Shown: positions 17,975 to 26,180, counted from the stretch's first letter. The stretch: 64,000 bases of DNA from Hymenobacter aerilatus (GCF_022921095.1 NZ_CP095053.1:124001-188000); one strand, 5' to 3'. Numbers and translations: made by a program. The notes: generated by a model from the sequence alone, not told the origin.

Positions 17975-18050
17975 TGTCATTGCGAGCAGCACGAAGAATC
18001 TAAGCAGCCCTTTCGGCTCACTCAGATTCTTCGTGCTGCTCGCAATGACA
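17975..18050. repeat. Intergenic palindrome R1 (REP/MITE-like)
   Basis: Two perfect 27-bp inverted arms (outer end TGTCATTGCGAGCAGC) with a 22-base loop, between the convergent PBP1A and epimerase genes; it ends one base before the epimerase stop codon. It may also act as a bidirectional terminator. The core differs from the CATCCTGAGC subfamily seen elsewhere in the window. Confidence 0.82.
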
Positions 18051-18051
18051 C

Positions 18052-18966
18052 CTACTCTTCCGGCTCGTAAATCTCCTCCAGGGCCTCCTGCAAGTGCGGG
18101 TACTCAAACCGGTAGCCGTGTTGTAGCACCTTATCGGCACTCACGCGCTGGGAGGCTAGTACAATCTCGCTCATCTCGCCCATCAGCAGCTTCAAGCCGA
18201 AAGCAGGTACTTTGGGGAGTACTAAGGGCCGATGCAGCACCTCCGCCAGCGTTTCTGTAAACTCGCGGTTGGTGACTGGGTGGGGAGCTACGCCATTGTA
18301 CACGCCGCGCCACTCCTTTTCTTCCATCGCCTGAATGAACAATCGGCACAAATCGTCGATGTGAATCCAAGACATGTACTGCTTGCCTGAGCCCAGCGGC
18401 GCGCCCGCGCCCAACTTGGTGGGCTTGGCAATGACGGGTAGGGCGCCCCCATCGGCACTCAGCACGATGCCAATGCGAACAATAACCGTACGGATTCCTA
18501 ATGCCTGTACGCGCTGGGCAGCTAACTCCCACTGCCGGGCCACATCAGCCAGAAAGTCGTCAGGGTCGGGGAGGGTGTTTTCGTCTACCACGTCGCTACC
18601 CTGGTCGCCGTAGAGACCAATAGCCGAAGCCGAGAGAAACGTTTGCACGTGGTGGTTGCCGCGGGCCAACGTACGGGCCAGCAGGTTAGTGCCCTGCGTA
18701 CGGCTATCAATAATCTCTTTCTTGCGCTCCTCCGTCCACTTGCCATCCGACACGCTGGCGCCGGCCAGATTAATTACGTAGTCGGCGTAGGGAATAGCGT
18801 GCTCGTCAATATCGTCGTGGCGTGGGTCCCAATGGAAGCGGCGGAATCGCTCGACATGCGCCTCGCGGCTGAGCAGGGCCACTTCATAGCCGGCATCAAT
18901 CAGCATTTCGGCCAGTCGGGTGCCAATCAGGCCAGTGCCGCCCGAGATGAGTACTTTTCGCGACAT
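18052..18966 (-). CDS. TIGR01777 family NAD(P)-binding epimerase (SDR39U1-like)
   Basis: 304-residue extended short-chain dehydrogenase. The Rossmann start KVLISGGTGLIGTRLAEML binds the dinucleotide; INLAGASVSDGKW and SASAIGLYGDQG are characteristic of the TIGR01777 branch, as is the C-terminal domain VPAFGLKLLMGEMSEIVLASQRV. The physiological substrate of this family is not established. The gene runs toward PBP1A and is bounded by palindrome R1. Confidence 0.9.
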   Translation of the reverse strand: MSRKVLISGGTGLIGTRLAEMLIDAGYEVALLSREAHVERFRRFHWDPRHDDIDEHAIPYADYVINLAGASVSDGKWTEERKKEIIDSRTQGTNLLARTLARGNHHVQTFLSASAIGLYGDQGSDVVDENTLPDPDDFLADVARQWELAAQRVQALGIRTVIVRIGIVLSADGGALPVIAKPTKLGAGAPLGSGKQYMSWIHIDDLCRLFIQAMEEKEWRGVYNGVAPHPVTNREFTETLAEVLHRPLVLPKVPAFGLKLLMGEMSEIVLASQRVSADKVLQHGYRFEYPHLQEALEEIYEPEE

Positions 18967-19095
18967 GCAGAAGGGAATTGCAGAGTGTAAAGGAAGCGCG
19001 TATGTAAGAACAAACGGCTACCGGGCAGCAGAGTTATACCTGCCCGGCAGCCGCAAGCTAGCTCATAGGCTGTAATTGGCAACAAGGATGCCGGT

Positions 19096-19773
19096 TTACT
19101 TGCCAATCAGGCGCAGGAACTCCTGCCGCAACTGAGCATCCTGGTCGAACGCACCGCCGTACTCGGCCGTAAGCGTGCCACTGCTGGTATCGTTCACGCC
19201 CCGGCTCATCACGCATAGGTGGTCGGCTTCAATAAGCACTGCCACGTTTTCGGTGTGCAGCGCGTTTTTCAATTCCTCGGCAATCTGGCGTGTAAGACGC
19301 TCCTGTACCTGCGGGCGGCGGGCATAATATTGCACAACCCGGTTGAGCTTAGAAAGTCCTACCACATGCTCGCCGGGCAGGTAGGCGACATGGGCTTTGC
19401 CGATGATAGGCACAAAATGATGCTCGCAGCACGAGAAAACGGTGATGTCGCGCTCTACCAGAATTTGCTGATAGCTATAGCGGTTCTCAAACAAACGTAT
19501 CTCCGGCCGGTGCTCGGGATTGAGCCCGCGGAACCACTCCTGCACATACATTTTGGCTACCCGATGGGGCGTGCCTTTCAGGCTGTCGTCGGTCAGGTCG
19601 AGGCCCAGCAGGTGCATAATCTCGCGGAAATGACCGGCTATAGCATCAATCTTGGTGTCGTCGGTCAGGGCAAAGGCATCGTCGCGCAGGGGCGTGCGTA
19701 GCTCGGGGGCCAGGTGCGTATCGGGGCCGGCGGAGTGGGACGAAACCGGTTCCGTCGGGTCAAAGTTGTCCAT
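19096..19773 (-). CDS. folE: GTP cyclohydrolase I
   Basis: Converts GTP to 7,8-dihydroneopterin triphosphate, first step of pterin and 7-deazaguanine synthesis. At 225 residues it has the conserved core VFSCCEHHFVPIIGKAHVAYLPG (zinc Cys/His near residue 115) and ADHLCVMSRG (second zinc Cys). The first 35 residues are a variable extension. The start overlaps the end of the PTPS/QueD-family gene by 14 bases, so the two are co-translated and probably act in one pathway. Confidence 0.96.
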   Translation of the reverse strand: MDNFDPTEPVSSHSAGPDTHLAPELRTPLRDDAFALTDDTKIDAIAGHFREIMHLLGLDLTDDSLKGTPHRVAKMYVQEWFRGLNPEHRPEIRLFENRYSYQQILVERDITVFSCCEHHFVPIIGKAHVAYLPGEHVVGLSKLNRVVQYYARRPQVQERLTRQIAEELKNALHTENVAVLIEADHLCVMSRGVNDTSSGTLTAEYGGAFDQDAQLRQEFLRLIGK

Positions 19774-20173
19774 GATATTCTACAAAGTTGCGGTCGGTTT
19801 CGTAGAGCGTTACCGACAAATGCAGGTCGGCGGCCAAGTGTGGGCGCAGCCGATTCCAGATAACGACGGCAATGTTCTCGGCCGTAGGGTTGAGGTGGCT
19901 AAACTCCGCCACGTCTAGGTTAAGGTTTCGATGGTCAAAGATACCCAGAATCTCGCGTTTCAATAGCTGGCTCAAGTCCTTCATATCATAGACGTACCCC
20001 GTCTCAGGATCCACTACCCCGCGCAGGCGCACGGTCAGCTCGTAGTTGTGCCCATGATAATGAGGGTTACTGCACGCACCAAATACCTGCTGGTTGTGCT
20101 CGTCGCTCCAGGTAGCGTTATATAAGCGGTGAGCAGCGTTGAAATGCTCCGTACGGCAGACTGTGACTAGCAT
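19760..20173 (-). CDS. 6-pyruvoyl-tetrahydropterin synthase / QueD family protein
   Basis: 137-residue member of the COG0720 family, which acts on dihydroneopterin triphosphate. Zinc ligands are His15 (NAAHRL) and the HGH pair at residues 40-42. The catalytic Cys34 is separated from HGH by five residues (CSNPHYHGHNY). In the published subfamily scheme C-x5-HGH marks PTPS-II (tetrahydrobiopterin-type), whereas QueD has C-x3-HGH. So a tetrahydropterin cofactor role is at least as likely as queuosine precursor synthesis. It overlaps folE by 14 bases, supplying the substrate directly. Automatic annotation would probably call it queD. Confidence 0.85.
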   Translation of the reverse strand: MLVTVCRTEHFNAAHRLYNATWSDEHNQQVFGACSNPHYHGHNYELTVRLRGVVDPETGYVYDMKDLSQLLKREILGIFDHRNLNLDVAEFSHLNPTAENIAVVIWNRLRPHLAADLHLSVTLYETDRNFVEYHGQL

Positions 20174-20456
20174 AGGATAGGTACAACCAATAGAAACAAC
20201 AGAAGTTTTGTGCTACGGCAGCACGGTAGCAGCAGCAAATAGCAAATTAAAGTAGCCAATGCATACAGGTATTTCTGGTTTTTGGCAGTTAAATAATATG
20301 GCATATCATTTATTGAACAAAATTCGATAATCCCTGAAAAAATCAATTATGGCGTAGCATTTGTAGTAGCCTGGGTAGCTAGATTCGACGAATTTACTTA
20401 GCTAATTGTCACGTTTACACCTTGCAACCTCTTCATTTCAAAATACTTCGCTGCAT

Positions 20457-21164
20457 ATGAAACGAAGCCTACTCCTCTCTTTTTTACTATTGGCGCTGAC
20501 CGTTGCAGGTTATGCGCAACGCTCGCCCGTAGATGAAACCGAAATGGCTGTGAAGGGCATTCCCCGCAAAGGGCAGCGCGTAACGGTGCAGTTGGACAAC
20601 AAGCGGGTAGAAGATGCCTGGGCAAAGCAACTAAGTGAAAAATTTGGCAGCAAGCTGAAAAACGACAAGGGAATCTATACGCTTGATGGCGTGGTGATTG
20701 AGGAAATATCCAAAACTCCTATTCGCGTGATCAGCAAGGTAGATGCAGCGCCTACCGGTACTGCCGTGTGGTGGTCCGTTGACCTCGGCAATGCCTACTT
20801 AAGCAAAGAGTCTACTCCCGCGCAGTGGAAAGCCTCGGAGGATTACCTAAAGACGTTTGCTCGTATGCTTTATCGCCAGGACTTGGCCGTGCAGGTGCAG
20901 GAAGCTGAAAAAGCGCTTTTAGCTTCGCAAAACAATCACAGTGCGGTAATTTCCAAACAGGATAACATCAAAAAAGATATTGAGAAGAACAAGGTTAAGA
21001 AAGTAGAAATTCAGCAGCAACTGGCGCAGAACGCTGCCGAACTACTGAATCTCAACAACCAGGTAGACCTGAACCTGAAAGAGCAGGAAGCTGCCCGTGC
21101 CGACATTGTGAACATGCGCGTGGCCCTCGAAGCCGTGAAAGATCGCATGAACAAGCTGGAATAG
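20457..21164 (+). CDS. Secreted coiled-coil protein of unknown function
   Basis: 235 residues. Signal peptide MKRSLLLSFLLLALTVAGYAQ with cleavage after YAQ. Residues 25-140 form a mixed domain (KRVEDAWAKQLSEKFGSKLKN; TAVWWSVDLGNAYLS). Residues 150-235 are a long amphipathic coiled coil rich in Glu, Lys, Gln and Asn, ending EAVKDRMNKLE. No family recognised. The ATG at 20457 is chosen because it starts a clean signal peptide; the in-frame ATG at 20406 would add 17 polar residues. It stands alone, with about 280 AT-rich bases upstream and a terminator downstream. Confidence 0.75.
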   Translation: MKRSLLLSFLLLALTVAGYAQRSPVDETEMAVKGIPRKGQRVTVQLDNKRVEDAWAKQLSEKFGSKLKNDKGIYTLDGVVIEEISKTPIRVISKVDAAPTGTAVWWSVDLGNAYLSKESTPAQWKASEDYLKTFARMLYRQDLAVQVQEAEKALLASQNNHSAVISKQDNIKKDIEKNKVKKVEIQQQLAQNAAELLNLNNQVDLNLKEQEAARADIVNMRVALEAVKDRMNKLE

Positions 21165-21190
21165 GCTTCCTCCAAAGTGCCACCAAAGTA

Positions 21191-21216
21191 AAACCCCGCC
21201 CGACACGGCGGGGTTT
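21191..21216. terminator. Bidirectional terminator
   Basis: Perfect 10-bp stem AAACCCCGCC / GGCGGGGTTT with 6-base loop and flanking A and T runs, between two convergent genes. Confidence 0.88.
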
Positions 21217-21237
21217 CTTGTTTATCCGGGAGTGGCG

Positions 21238-21843
21238 CTAATGCATAGTCTCTTGCACCAGATGCTGCGCAACTTGCTCGTCTTTCCAGCCCGCTACGCG
21301 CACGCTGCCGGCGGTAGTGCCCGTCTGCCGAAACCACTGCTCCAGCATGGGCCGCACGCTGGGATAGTCTCGCTGCAAGGCTTCCCATGTGGTAGCGCCG
21401 GGTAGAATGCGTAAGCTTGGGCGGGCGGGTATCGCCAGGACAATCTTGCGGGGCGTACCGGCCTCATCGAGTCGCAGCAGTGCCACGGGCACAATTTCCA
21501 CCACGGTGCCAGTGGGTTGACTCTCGGCTAGAATCAGTGCAGTGAGGGGCTCGCCCTGGGGGTAGCGCTTTGTAGGCACATCGTGCGTGCCAGGTATAAA
21601 AGCCAGATTACCGGGGTAGGGTAAAAACTCTATCGTGCGGTTGGTGCCGGCGCGCTGGACGTGGCGGAAAGCGCGCGTGGTGGGGTCGTATTGCTGTATG
21701 TGGTTGGTGCCAGCCGGAATTTCGACCACCGCCTGTAGCAGGTGATGTTCCTCCGAAAATGTTGGCAAGTCGGCATAATCGGTGCGGCAGCCAACCAACA
21801 AGCTCAAGGTGCCCAACATCAGCGAAAGTGGTGGTAAGCGCAT
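21238..21843 (-). CDS. Pyrophosphatase-like lipoprotein lacking catalytic residues
   Basis: 201 residues with a lipoprotein signal (LLVGC, Cys19). The remainder aligns by eye with family I inorganic pyrophosphatases over nearly full length: VVEIPAG (E. coli IEIPAN), LPYPGNLAFIPGT (YPCNYGYINHT), GEPLTALIL (GDPVDVLV), IVPVALLRLDEAG (CRPVGVLKMTDEAG) and SVRVAGWKDE (WVKVEGWENAE). Key residues are changed: the D-G-D-P-x-D metal motif reads Q-G-E-P-x-T, E. coli K29/E31 correspond to Q/Y, Y55 to L and D102 to P. It is probably not an active pyrophosphatase; a ligand-binding or structural envelope role is possible. It is convergent with the coiled-coil gene. Confidence 0.72.
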   Translation of the reverse strand: MRLPPLSLMLGTLSLLVGCRTDYADLPTFSEEHHLLQAVVEIPAGTNHIQQYDPTTRAFRHVQRAGTNRTIEFLPYPGNLAFIPGTHDVPTKRYPQGEPLTALILAESQPTGTVVEIVPVALLRLDEAGTPRKIVLAIPARPSLRILPGATTWEALQRDYPSVRPMLEQWFRQTGTTAGSVRVAGWKDEQVAQHLVQETMH

Positions 21844-22000
21844 AAGTAAAAGTATAGGAGGTGGCCACAGTTACCCGGCAACCGAAGAGAGCTAAGTTTA
21901 CGAAATCCAGCCCAACTACTGCTCCCCAACCTTTCCCAACCAGTCGCGTTTGCATAAGCACTTTCCACCTGCTGCTCCGGCAGCGCAACGCTTACATCCT

Positions 22001-22423
22001 ATGTCTTTCCATAAAGAGCCCAAAAACGATACCCAGCACCAAAACCACTTGGACGGAGCTACCAAGATTTTGAATTCTGATTTGCAGGAAGAAGCCAGCC
22101 GCGCCGGCCTGGATAACACGCTCCAGAACTGGATTCAGGATATTAAAGACGCAAATAATCCCGAGTTTCACCAAATCGTAACGGATTTGCAGGACTTGAA
22201 AGCGCATTTCGGCTCTGGTACGCTCGACAAAAGCATTATTAAGCGCCTGCTCAATCGTTTGGGCGAAAATACCGTGAAGGCGGCTGTATTCGCTGAAAAT
22301 CCCAACACCGCCGAGCGTGTGACGAAACTAGGCGAAGCGCTATTGGCTGCCAGCAAAGGAGTACAGAGCAATGAGACTACACCTGCACAGGATCTAGCAG
22401 AAGATTCTGCCGCCAACAAGTAG
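22001..22423 (+). CDS. Small soluble protein of unknown function
   Basis: 140 residues, helical and charged, without signal peptide or membrane segment. Segments HLDGATKILNSDLQEEASRAGLDNTLQNWIQDIKD and SIIKRLLNRLGENTVKAAVFAENP suggest an all-helical cytoplasmic protein. No family recognised. The ATG at 22001 gives MSFHKEPKND; a longer frame from 21950 adds a Pro/His-rich stretch without support. A terminator follows immediately and rplS converges on it. Confidence 0.65.
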   Translation: MSFHKEPKNDTQHQNHLDGATKILNSDLQEEASRAGLDNTLQNWIQDIKDANNPEFHQIVTDLQDLKAHFGSGTLDKSIIKRLLNRLGENTVKAAVFAENPNTAERVTKLGEALLAASKGVQSNETTPAQDLAEDSAANK

Positions 22424-22436
22424 CGCAGGCATATAT

Positions 22437-22478
22437 CATAAAAAAAGCCTACCCCGTAAAGGGTAGGCTTTTTTTATG
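22437..22478. terminator. Bidirectional terminator between the small gene and rplS
   Basis: 18-bp perfect stem (CATAAAAAAAGCCTACCC and its complement) with loop CGTAAA; seven A and seven T residues flank the GC core, so it works on both strands. Confidence 0.93.
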
Positions 22479-22497
22479 GATGCTATAGTAGCACGCC

Positions 22498-22857
22498 TTA
22501 TTTCATGCGACGCTCTTTAATACGAGCAGCTTTGCCCGACAGGCCACGCAGGTAGAACAGACGAGCACGGCGTACTTTACCACGACGAATCAGTTCGATT
22601 TTTTCGATGTTGGGCGACAACAGCGGGAAAATTCGCTCGGTACCAATTTGGTTCGAGATTTTACGCACGGTGAACGTTTCACCGTTCGAGCTGGCGTTTT
22701 TGCGCTGGATTACTACGCCCTGGAACTGCTGCACGCGCTCCTTGTTGCCCTCACGGATTTTCACGTGGACGTTAATGGTGTCGCCGGCGGCGAAATCGGG
22801 GAAGCTGGCGCGGCGCTCCTGGGATTCCTGCTGGATAAAATCGAGTAGTACGCTCAT
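22498..22857 (-). CDS. rplS: 50S ribosomal protein L19 (bL19)
   Basis: 119 residues, the usual length. Begins [30 protein letters not shown] and contains the conserved [12 protein letters not shown] and [42 protein letters not shown] split over the body. L19 sits at the 30S-50S interface. It is last in the rpsP-rimM-trmD-rplS cluster but has 220 bases upstream, its own TAnnTTTG element and a leader hairpin, so it is probably transcribed separately as well. Confidence 0.97.
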   Translation of the reverse strand: MSVLLDFIQQESQERRASFPDFAAGDTINVHVKIREGNKERVQQFQGVVIQRKNASSNGETFTVRKISNQIGTERIFPLLSPNIEKIELIRRGKVRRARLFYLRGLSGKAARIKERRMK

Positions 22858-22875
22858 GACTGAAAAAAATCAAAT

Positions 22876-22892
22876 GGACGGCGCCGCCGTCC
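22876..22892 (-). promoter_or_regulatory. Hairpin in the rplS leader
   Basis: GGACGGC-GCC-GCCGTCC, a perfect 7-bp GC stem 19 bases upstream of the rplS start, inside the leader predicted from the promoter at 22917. Possible ribosomal-protein autoregulatory structure; inference only. Confidence 0.5.
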
Positions 22893-22916
22893 GGCTAGGT
22901 TTCGGGTAAAGAGGCG

Positions 22917-22924
22917 CAAATATA
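22917..22924 (-). promoter_or_regulatory. Candidate -7 promoter element of rplS
   Basis: TATATTTG on the minus strand, exact TAnnTTTG match, about 60 bases upstream of the rplS ATG, giving a leader of about 55 bases. Confidence 0.55.
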
Positions 22925-23078
22925 GCCCTCTGTTTTGAAGATTGCAAGTCTAGAAGATAAATGGCCGAATTGTTAAATGGTTGAAATGCTGTGCGATTGG
23001 CTGGTTGGCCGTTCAGCGGGTAGGCAGACCACCATCCTTTCTGCTACGCAGCTATTCAATCGTTTAGTAATTCAGTTA

Positions 23079-23753
23079 TTAATTCAACAAATCGGGCCGG
23101 CGCTGCTGCGTGCGGGCCAGTGCCTGTTCGTGCCGCCACTCTTCCACACGTGGGGTGTTGCCGGAAAGCAAGATATCGGGCACTGAATGCCCGCGCCACT
23201 CAGCTGGTCGGGTGTACACAGGCGGCGCTAGCAAGTTGTCCTGGAAAGAGTCGCTGAGGGCTGACTCTTCATTGCCAAGCACGCCTGGCAGCAGGCGTAC
23301 CACGGCGTCTACCAGCACAGCAGCGCCCAGTTCTCCGCCACTTAGCACGTAGTCGCCAATACTGATTTCGTGGGTGATATATTCCTGCCGAATACGTTCA
23401 TCGACGCCTTTGTAGTGGCCGCAGAGTAGCAGTAGGTTCTCACCTAGCGACAAACGGTTGACCAGCGGCTGGCGTAGGGTTTCGCCATCGGGCGTGAGGT
23501 AAACGATAGCATCGTAGGAGCGCTGAGCCATTAGCTCATCAAAGCAGGCCGCAATGGGCTCTACGCGCAGTACCATACCCGCGCCTCCACCAAATACATA
23601 GTCATCAATTTGACCGTGTTTGTTGATGGCATAGCGCCGTAAATCGTGCACGTGCAGTTCTGCCAACCCCTTATCCTGCGCCCGTTTCACGATAGAATAC
23701 GCAAAGGGGCTCGCTAGTAGCTCAGGTTGGCAGGTGACAATATCAATACGCAT
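23079..23753 (-). CDS. trmD: tRNA (guanine-37-N1) methyltransferase
   Basis: 224-residue SPOUT-class enzyme that methylates G37 of tRNAs reading CNN codons and prevents frameshifting. The trefoil-knot SAM site is clear: [33 protein letters not shown] and [30 protein letters not shown] near residue 57 is also conserved. It follows rimM on the minus strand, the widespread rpsP-rimM-trmD-rplS order. Confidence 0.97.
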   Translation of the reverse strand: MRIDIVTCQPELLASPFAYSIVKRAQDKGLAELHVHDLRRYAINKHGQIDDYVFGGGAGMVLRVEPIAACFDELMAQRSYDAIVYLTPDGETLRQPLVNRLSLGENLLLLCGHYKGVDERIRQEYITHEISIGDYVLSGGELGAAVLVDAVVRLLPGVLGNEESALSDSFQDNLLAPPVYTRPAEWRGHSVPDILLSGNTPRVEEWRHEQALARTQQRRPDLLN

Positions 23754-23839
23754 GGTAAGTGATAGTAACGTGGCGTTTAACGGAGGCTATCCGCTGTCAT
23801 CCGCAGAAGAAGTGAATAGCCCTTCGCTGCCCGCTGAGC

Positions 23840-24379
23840 TTAAGAGCCCAGATAAATATCGAGCAGACCTTCGGGTAGAGTTACGTAGAGCTTCTTGGTA
23901 GCTTGGTCGGCACGGGAAATGAGCTCATCAGCCACTGGGATAAGCACTTCCTGCTCTTTGTAGCGCATGGCCATCACATCCTGCTGCGGAAGCTCGTAGA
24001 AGGCCTCCACAATGCCCAACTCGCCTAGATTTTCATCTACTACTGTGTAGCCAATTACATCGTGGAAGTAGAACTGATCTTCTGCTAGTTGAGGCAAATC
24101 GGCCAAAGGGCGATAAAGTACGGCGTTGCGAAGGGGCTCGGCATCTTCTACCCGCTCCACGCCTTTCAGCTTCAGCAGCACCCGGTCGGCCGTTTGGGGC
24201 TGCACACGCTCTACGGCATATTCCTGAGGCTGATTGGGTGTAGCGGGTAGGGCCAGCCATACCGTCTTCAGCTTACGATAATCGCTCACATCGTCTACGT
24301 CCAGAAACGCCACTACCATGCCACGGAGGCCGTGGGGCTTCACCACCGTGCCCAGCTGATAATATTCGTCAAGATTCAT
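23840..24379 (-). CDS. rimM: Ribosome maturation factor RimM (16S rRNA processing)
   Basis: 179 residues. The N-terminal RimM domain opens YYQLGTVVKPHGLRGMVVAFLDVDD, followed by the C-terminal PRC-barrel domain (DQFYFHDVIGYTVVDENLGELGIV). RimM binds S19 and helps 30S head assembly. It lies between rpsP and trmD as in most bacteria. The 110 bases separating it from rpsP contain an imperfect hairpin. Confidence 0.95.
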   Translation of the reverse strand: MNLDEYYQLGTVVKPHGLRGMVVAFLDVDDVSDYRKLKTVWLALPATPNQPQEYAVERVQPQTADRVLLKLKGVERVEDAEPLRNAVLYRPLADLPQLAEDQFYFHDVIGYTVVDENLGELGIVEAFYELPQQDVMAMRYKEQEVLIPVADELISRADQATKKLYVTLPEGLLDIYLGS

Positions 24380-24393
24380 ACAAAAATGGCTAA

Positions 24394-24477
24394 ACGTAAA
24401 AGCGGAAGGCTTGGAAGGTAGGCCACGCGGGCAAGCCCGTCGTTACCTTCTTCCAAGCCTTCCGACTTTACCTACGT
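24394..24477 (-). promoter_or_regulatory. Imperfect hairpin in the rpsP-rimM spacer
   Basis: A 13-bp perfect core (CGGAAGGCTTGGA and its complement at 24452-24464) with further partial pairing out to ACGTA/TACGT at the ends. It could attenuate or stabilise the rpsP transcript before rimM. There is no long T-run on the minus strand, so it is not a classical terminator. Confidence 0.5.
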
Positions 24478-24489
24478 GGCAGCAAGCAA

Positions 24490-25032
24490 CTAAGCGCCAG
24501 CTTCTTCTGTGGTTTCGGCAGCAGCCTCGGTGCTTTCTGTCGCCTCGGCAGCAGGAGCAGCGGCGGCAGCGGCAGCAGCCTGGCGCTGACGGATAGCCTC
24601 AGCGCGTGCTTCGCGTACTTTGGTTTCAGCAGCCAGTTGTGCCTGACGCTTCTCGGCTTGAGCAGTGCCCAGGCTTGTGCGCTTGTCTTCGATTTTGGCG
24701 TTCTTTTGCTCCATCCACTCGTTGTAGCGCTGGTCGGCAGTTTCTTGCGAGATAGCGCCTTTGATAACGCCAAGTTGCAGGTGCTTGCGGTAGAGCACAC
24801 CACGGTAGGAGAGCATAGCCCGAACCGTATCGGTAGGCTGAGCGCCCTTCATGATCCAATCGAAAGCTTTGTCGCCGTCGAAGTTGATGCTGGCAGGGTT
24901 GGTATTGGGGTCGTAGGTACCGAGTTTCTCGATGAAACGGCCGTCGCGAGGGGCGCGGGCATCGGCTACTACAATGTCAAACTGAGCGGCCTTTTTGCGG
25001 CCACGGCGGGCGAGGCGAATTTTAACTGCCAT
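24490..25032 (-). CDS. rpsP: 30S ribosomal protein S16 (bS16) with C-terminal extension
   Basis: 180 residues, about twice the E. coli length. The first 80 residues are canonical S16 (MAVKIRLARRGRKKAAQFDIV, FIEKLGTYDPNTNP, DWIMKGAQPTDTVRAMLSYRG). The rest is a charged helix (YNEWMEQKNAKIEDKR, AQAEKRQAQLAAETKVREAR) ending in an Ala/Glu/Thr-rich tail. Such extensions are common in Bacteroidota S16. It heads the rimM-trmD-rplS cluster. A TAnnTTTG element and a leader hairpin lie upstream. Confidence 0.96.
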   Translation of the reverse strand: MAVKIRLARRGRKKAAQFDIVVADARAPRDGRFIEKLGTYDPNTNPASINFDGDKAFDWIMKGAQPTDTVRAMLSYRGVLYRKHLQLGVIKGAISQETADQRYNEWMEQKNAKIEDKRTSLGTAQAEKRQAQLAAETKVREARAEAIRQRQAAAAAAAAPAAEATESTEAAAETTEEAGA

Positions 25033-25050
25033 AAACCGGGTTGGTTAAGC

Positions 25051-25067
25051 GACGCATCTCGTGCGTC
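25051..25067 (-). promoter_or_regulatory. Hairpin in the rpsP leader
   Basis: GACGCA-TCTCG-TGCGTC, 6-bp perfect stem, between the predicted transcription start and the rpsP ATG (18 bases away). It parallels the GC hairpin in the rplS leader. Confidence 0.48.
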
Positions 25068-25084
25068 TGGTTGAAAGTGAGGCG

Positions 25085-25092
25085 CAAAGGTA
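25085..25092 (-). promoter_or_regulatory. Candidate -7 promoter element of rpsP
   Basis: TACCTTTG on the minus strand, exact TAnnTTTG match, about 53 bases upstream of the rpsP ATG. Confidence 0.58.
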
Positions 25093-25163
25093 ATCACAGA
25101 TTTTGCAGATTAAAAGGATTGCGCCGAAATAGATTTTGGGCTGTTGCGTGCTCGGAATCAAGC

Positions 25164-25210
25164 CAAAAGAAAAAGGCTGCTACCATCTCGGTAACAGCCT
25201 TTTTCTTTTG
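25164..25210 (-). terminator. Terminator of the desaturase gene
   Basis: Long stem CAAAAGAAAAAGGCTG / CAGCCTTTTTCTTTTG with inner TACC/GGTA pairing and A/T-rich outer arms, 17 bases after the desaturase stop on the minus strand. Confidence 0.9.
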
Positions 25211-25226
25211 ATAGTAATACAGCGGT

Positions 25227-25985
25227 TTAAGCCGCTACGCGCATCTTGGCTTTGGGTGCTTTGCGCTTGATTTTAATGATGCGGGCTTTGTCCAGCGTCC
25301 AGATGAACATATAGGTAGGGTCAAACTCCCACCACTTCACGCCGAAGTTGACACGCATGGGCAGCTTGTGGTGGTTGTTCTGAAACAACTCACCGAAAGC
25401 CAGAAAATCCAGGGCCAACGTATTCTTGGAGTGGTCGTGGTTGTCGAAATTTTGGTAGCCGTATTTGTGGCCGCCCCAGTTCACAATGGCACCGTGCAGC
25501 GGGCCCATCAGGAAGTGGAGGGGTAGGAGCAAGTACATCCACCAGGCTGTAGCAAAATTGATGTAAAACAGCACGTAGGCCGTGCCCCAGCCCAGACGCG
25601 ACATCCAGGAGTCACCAATTTTCTCGATCAGGCTCCACTCGGGATAGTCACCCTCAAAGCGCTCCGCCAACTCATAATTGCGGTTAAGCACGTCGTTATA
25701 AATATTCTTTGTTTTCCACATCATCGTGAAGGCATTCGACGAGTACAGCGGCGAGTGCGGGTCCAGCTCTGTGTCGGAGAAGGCGTGGTGCATGCGGTGC
25801 AGCAATGCATAGGCCCGCGGCGACAAGAACGACGACCCCTGGCAGATATACGTGAACAGGAAGAAGAATTTCTCCCAAAACTTGTTCATCGTGAACATCT
25901 TGTGAGCCGCGTACCGGTGCAGGTAAAACGTCTGCGTGAACAGCGACAGATAATAGTGGGCAACGAAAAAAATGAGGATCGGCAT
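25227..25985 (-). CDS. Acyl-CoA / fatty acid desaturase (delta-9 type)
   Basis: 252-residue integral membrane di-iron desaturase that introduces a double bond into acyl chains. The three histidine boxes are present: HRYAAH (HxxxxH), HRMHH (HxxHH) and NNHHKLP (third box), plus the conserved GGHKYGYQNFD and DPHSP. Hydrophobic pairs flank the boxes. The length fits the short bacterial branch. The C-terminus is basic (IIKIKRKAPKAKMRVAA). It is monocistronic, with its own terminator and a 315-base upstream region containing palindrome R2. Confidence 0.92.
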   Translation of the reverse strand: MPILIFFVAHYYLSLFTQTFYLHRYAAHKMFTMNKFWEKFFFLFTYICQGSSFLSPRAYALLHRMHHAFSDTELDPHSPLYSSNAFTMMWKTKNIYNDVLNRNYELAERFEGDYPEWSLIEKIGDSWMSRLGWGTAYVLFYINFATAWWMYLLLPLHFLMGPLHGAIVNWGGHKYGYQNFDNHDHSKNTLALDFLAFGELFQNNHHKLPMRVNFGVKWWEFDPTYMFIWTLDKARIIKIKRKAPKAKMRVAA

Positions 25986-26180
25986 GGATCAGAACAGTTA
26001 GAAACGCCGTGAAAAATCGAGATGAGTTGCCCGCACAAACCGAACGGGCTGCATTAAGTTCACATTCACTTCACAAACCTACGGCCAGAGCGCGCGTCGT
26101 TCAATAATCCCAGCCAAAAGGCCAAAATGTTATTAAAAGGTGAAGCAATGGAATGATAATGTGTAGGGTCTTGGGTGATG

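Noticed and set aside
19219..19701. 160-codon plus-strand open frame over folE
   Set aside because: Antisense shadow of folE zinc-site region.
21238..21843. Annotation as a functional inorganic pyrophosphatase
   Set aside because: Several metal-binding and catalytic positions are replaced and the protein is an exported lipoprotein.
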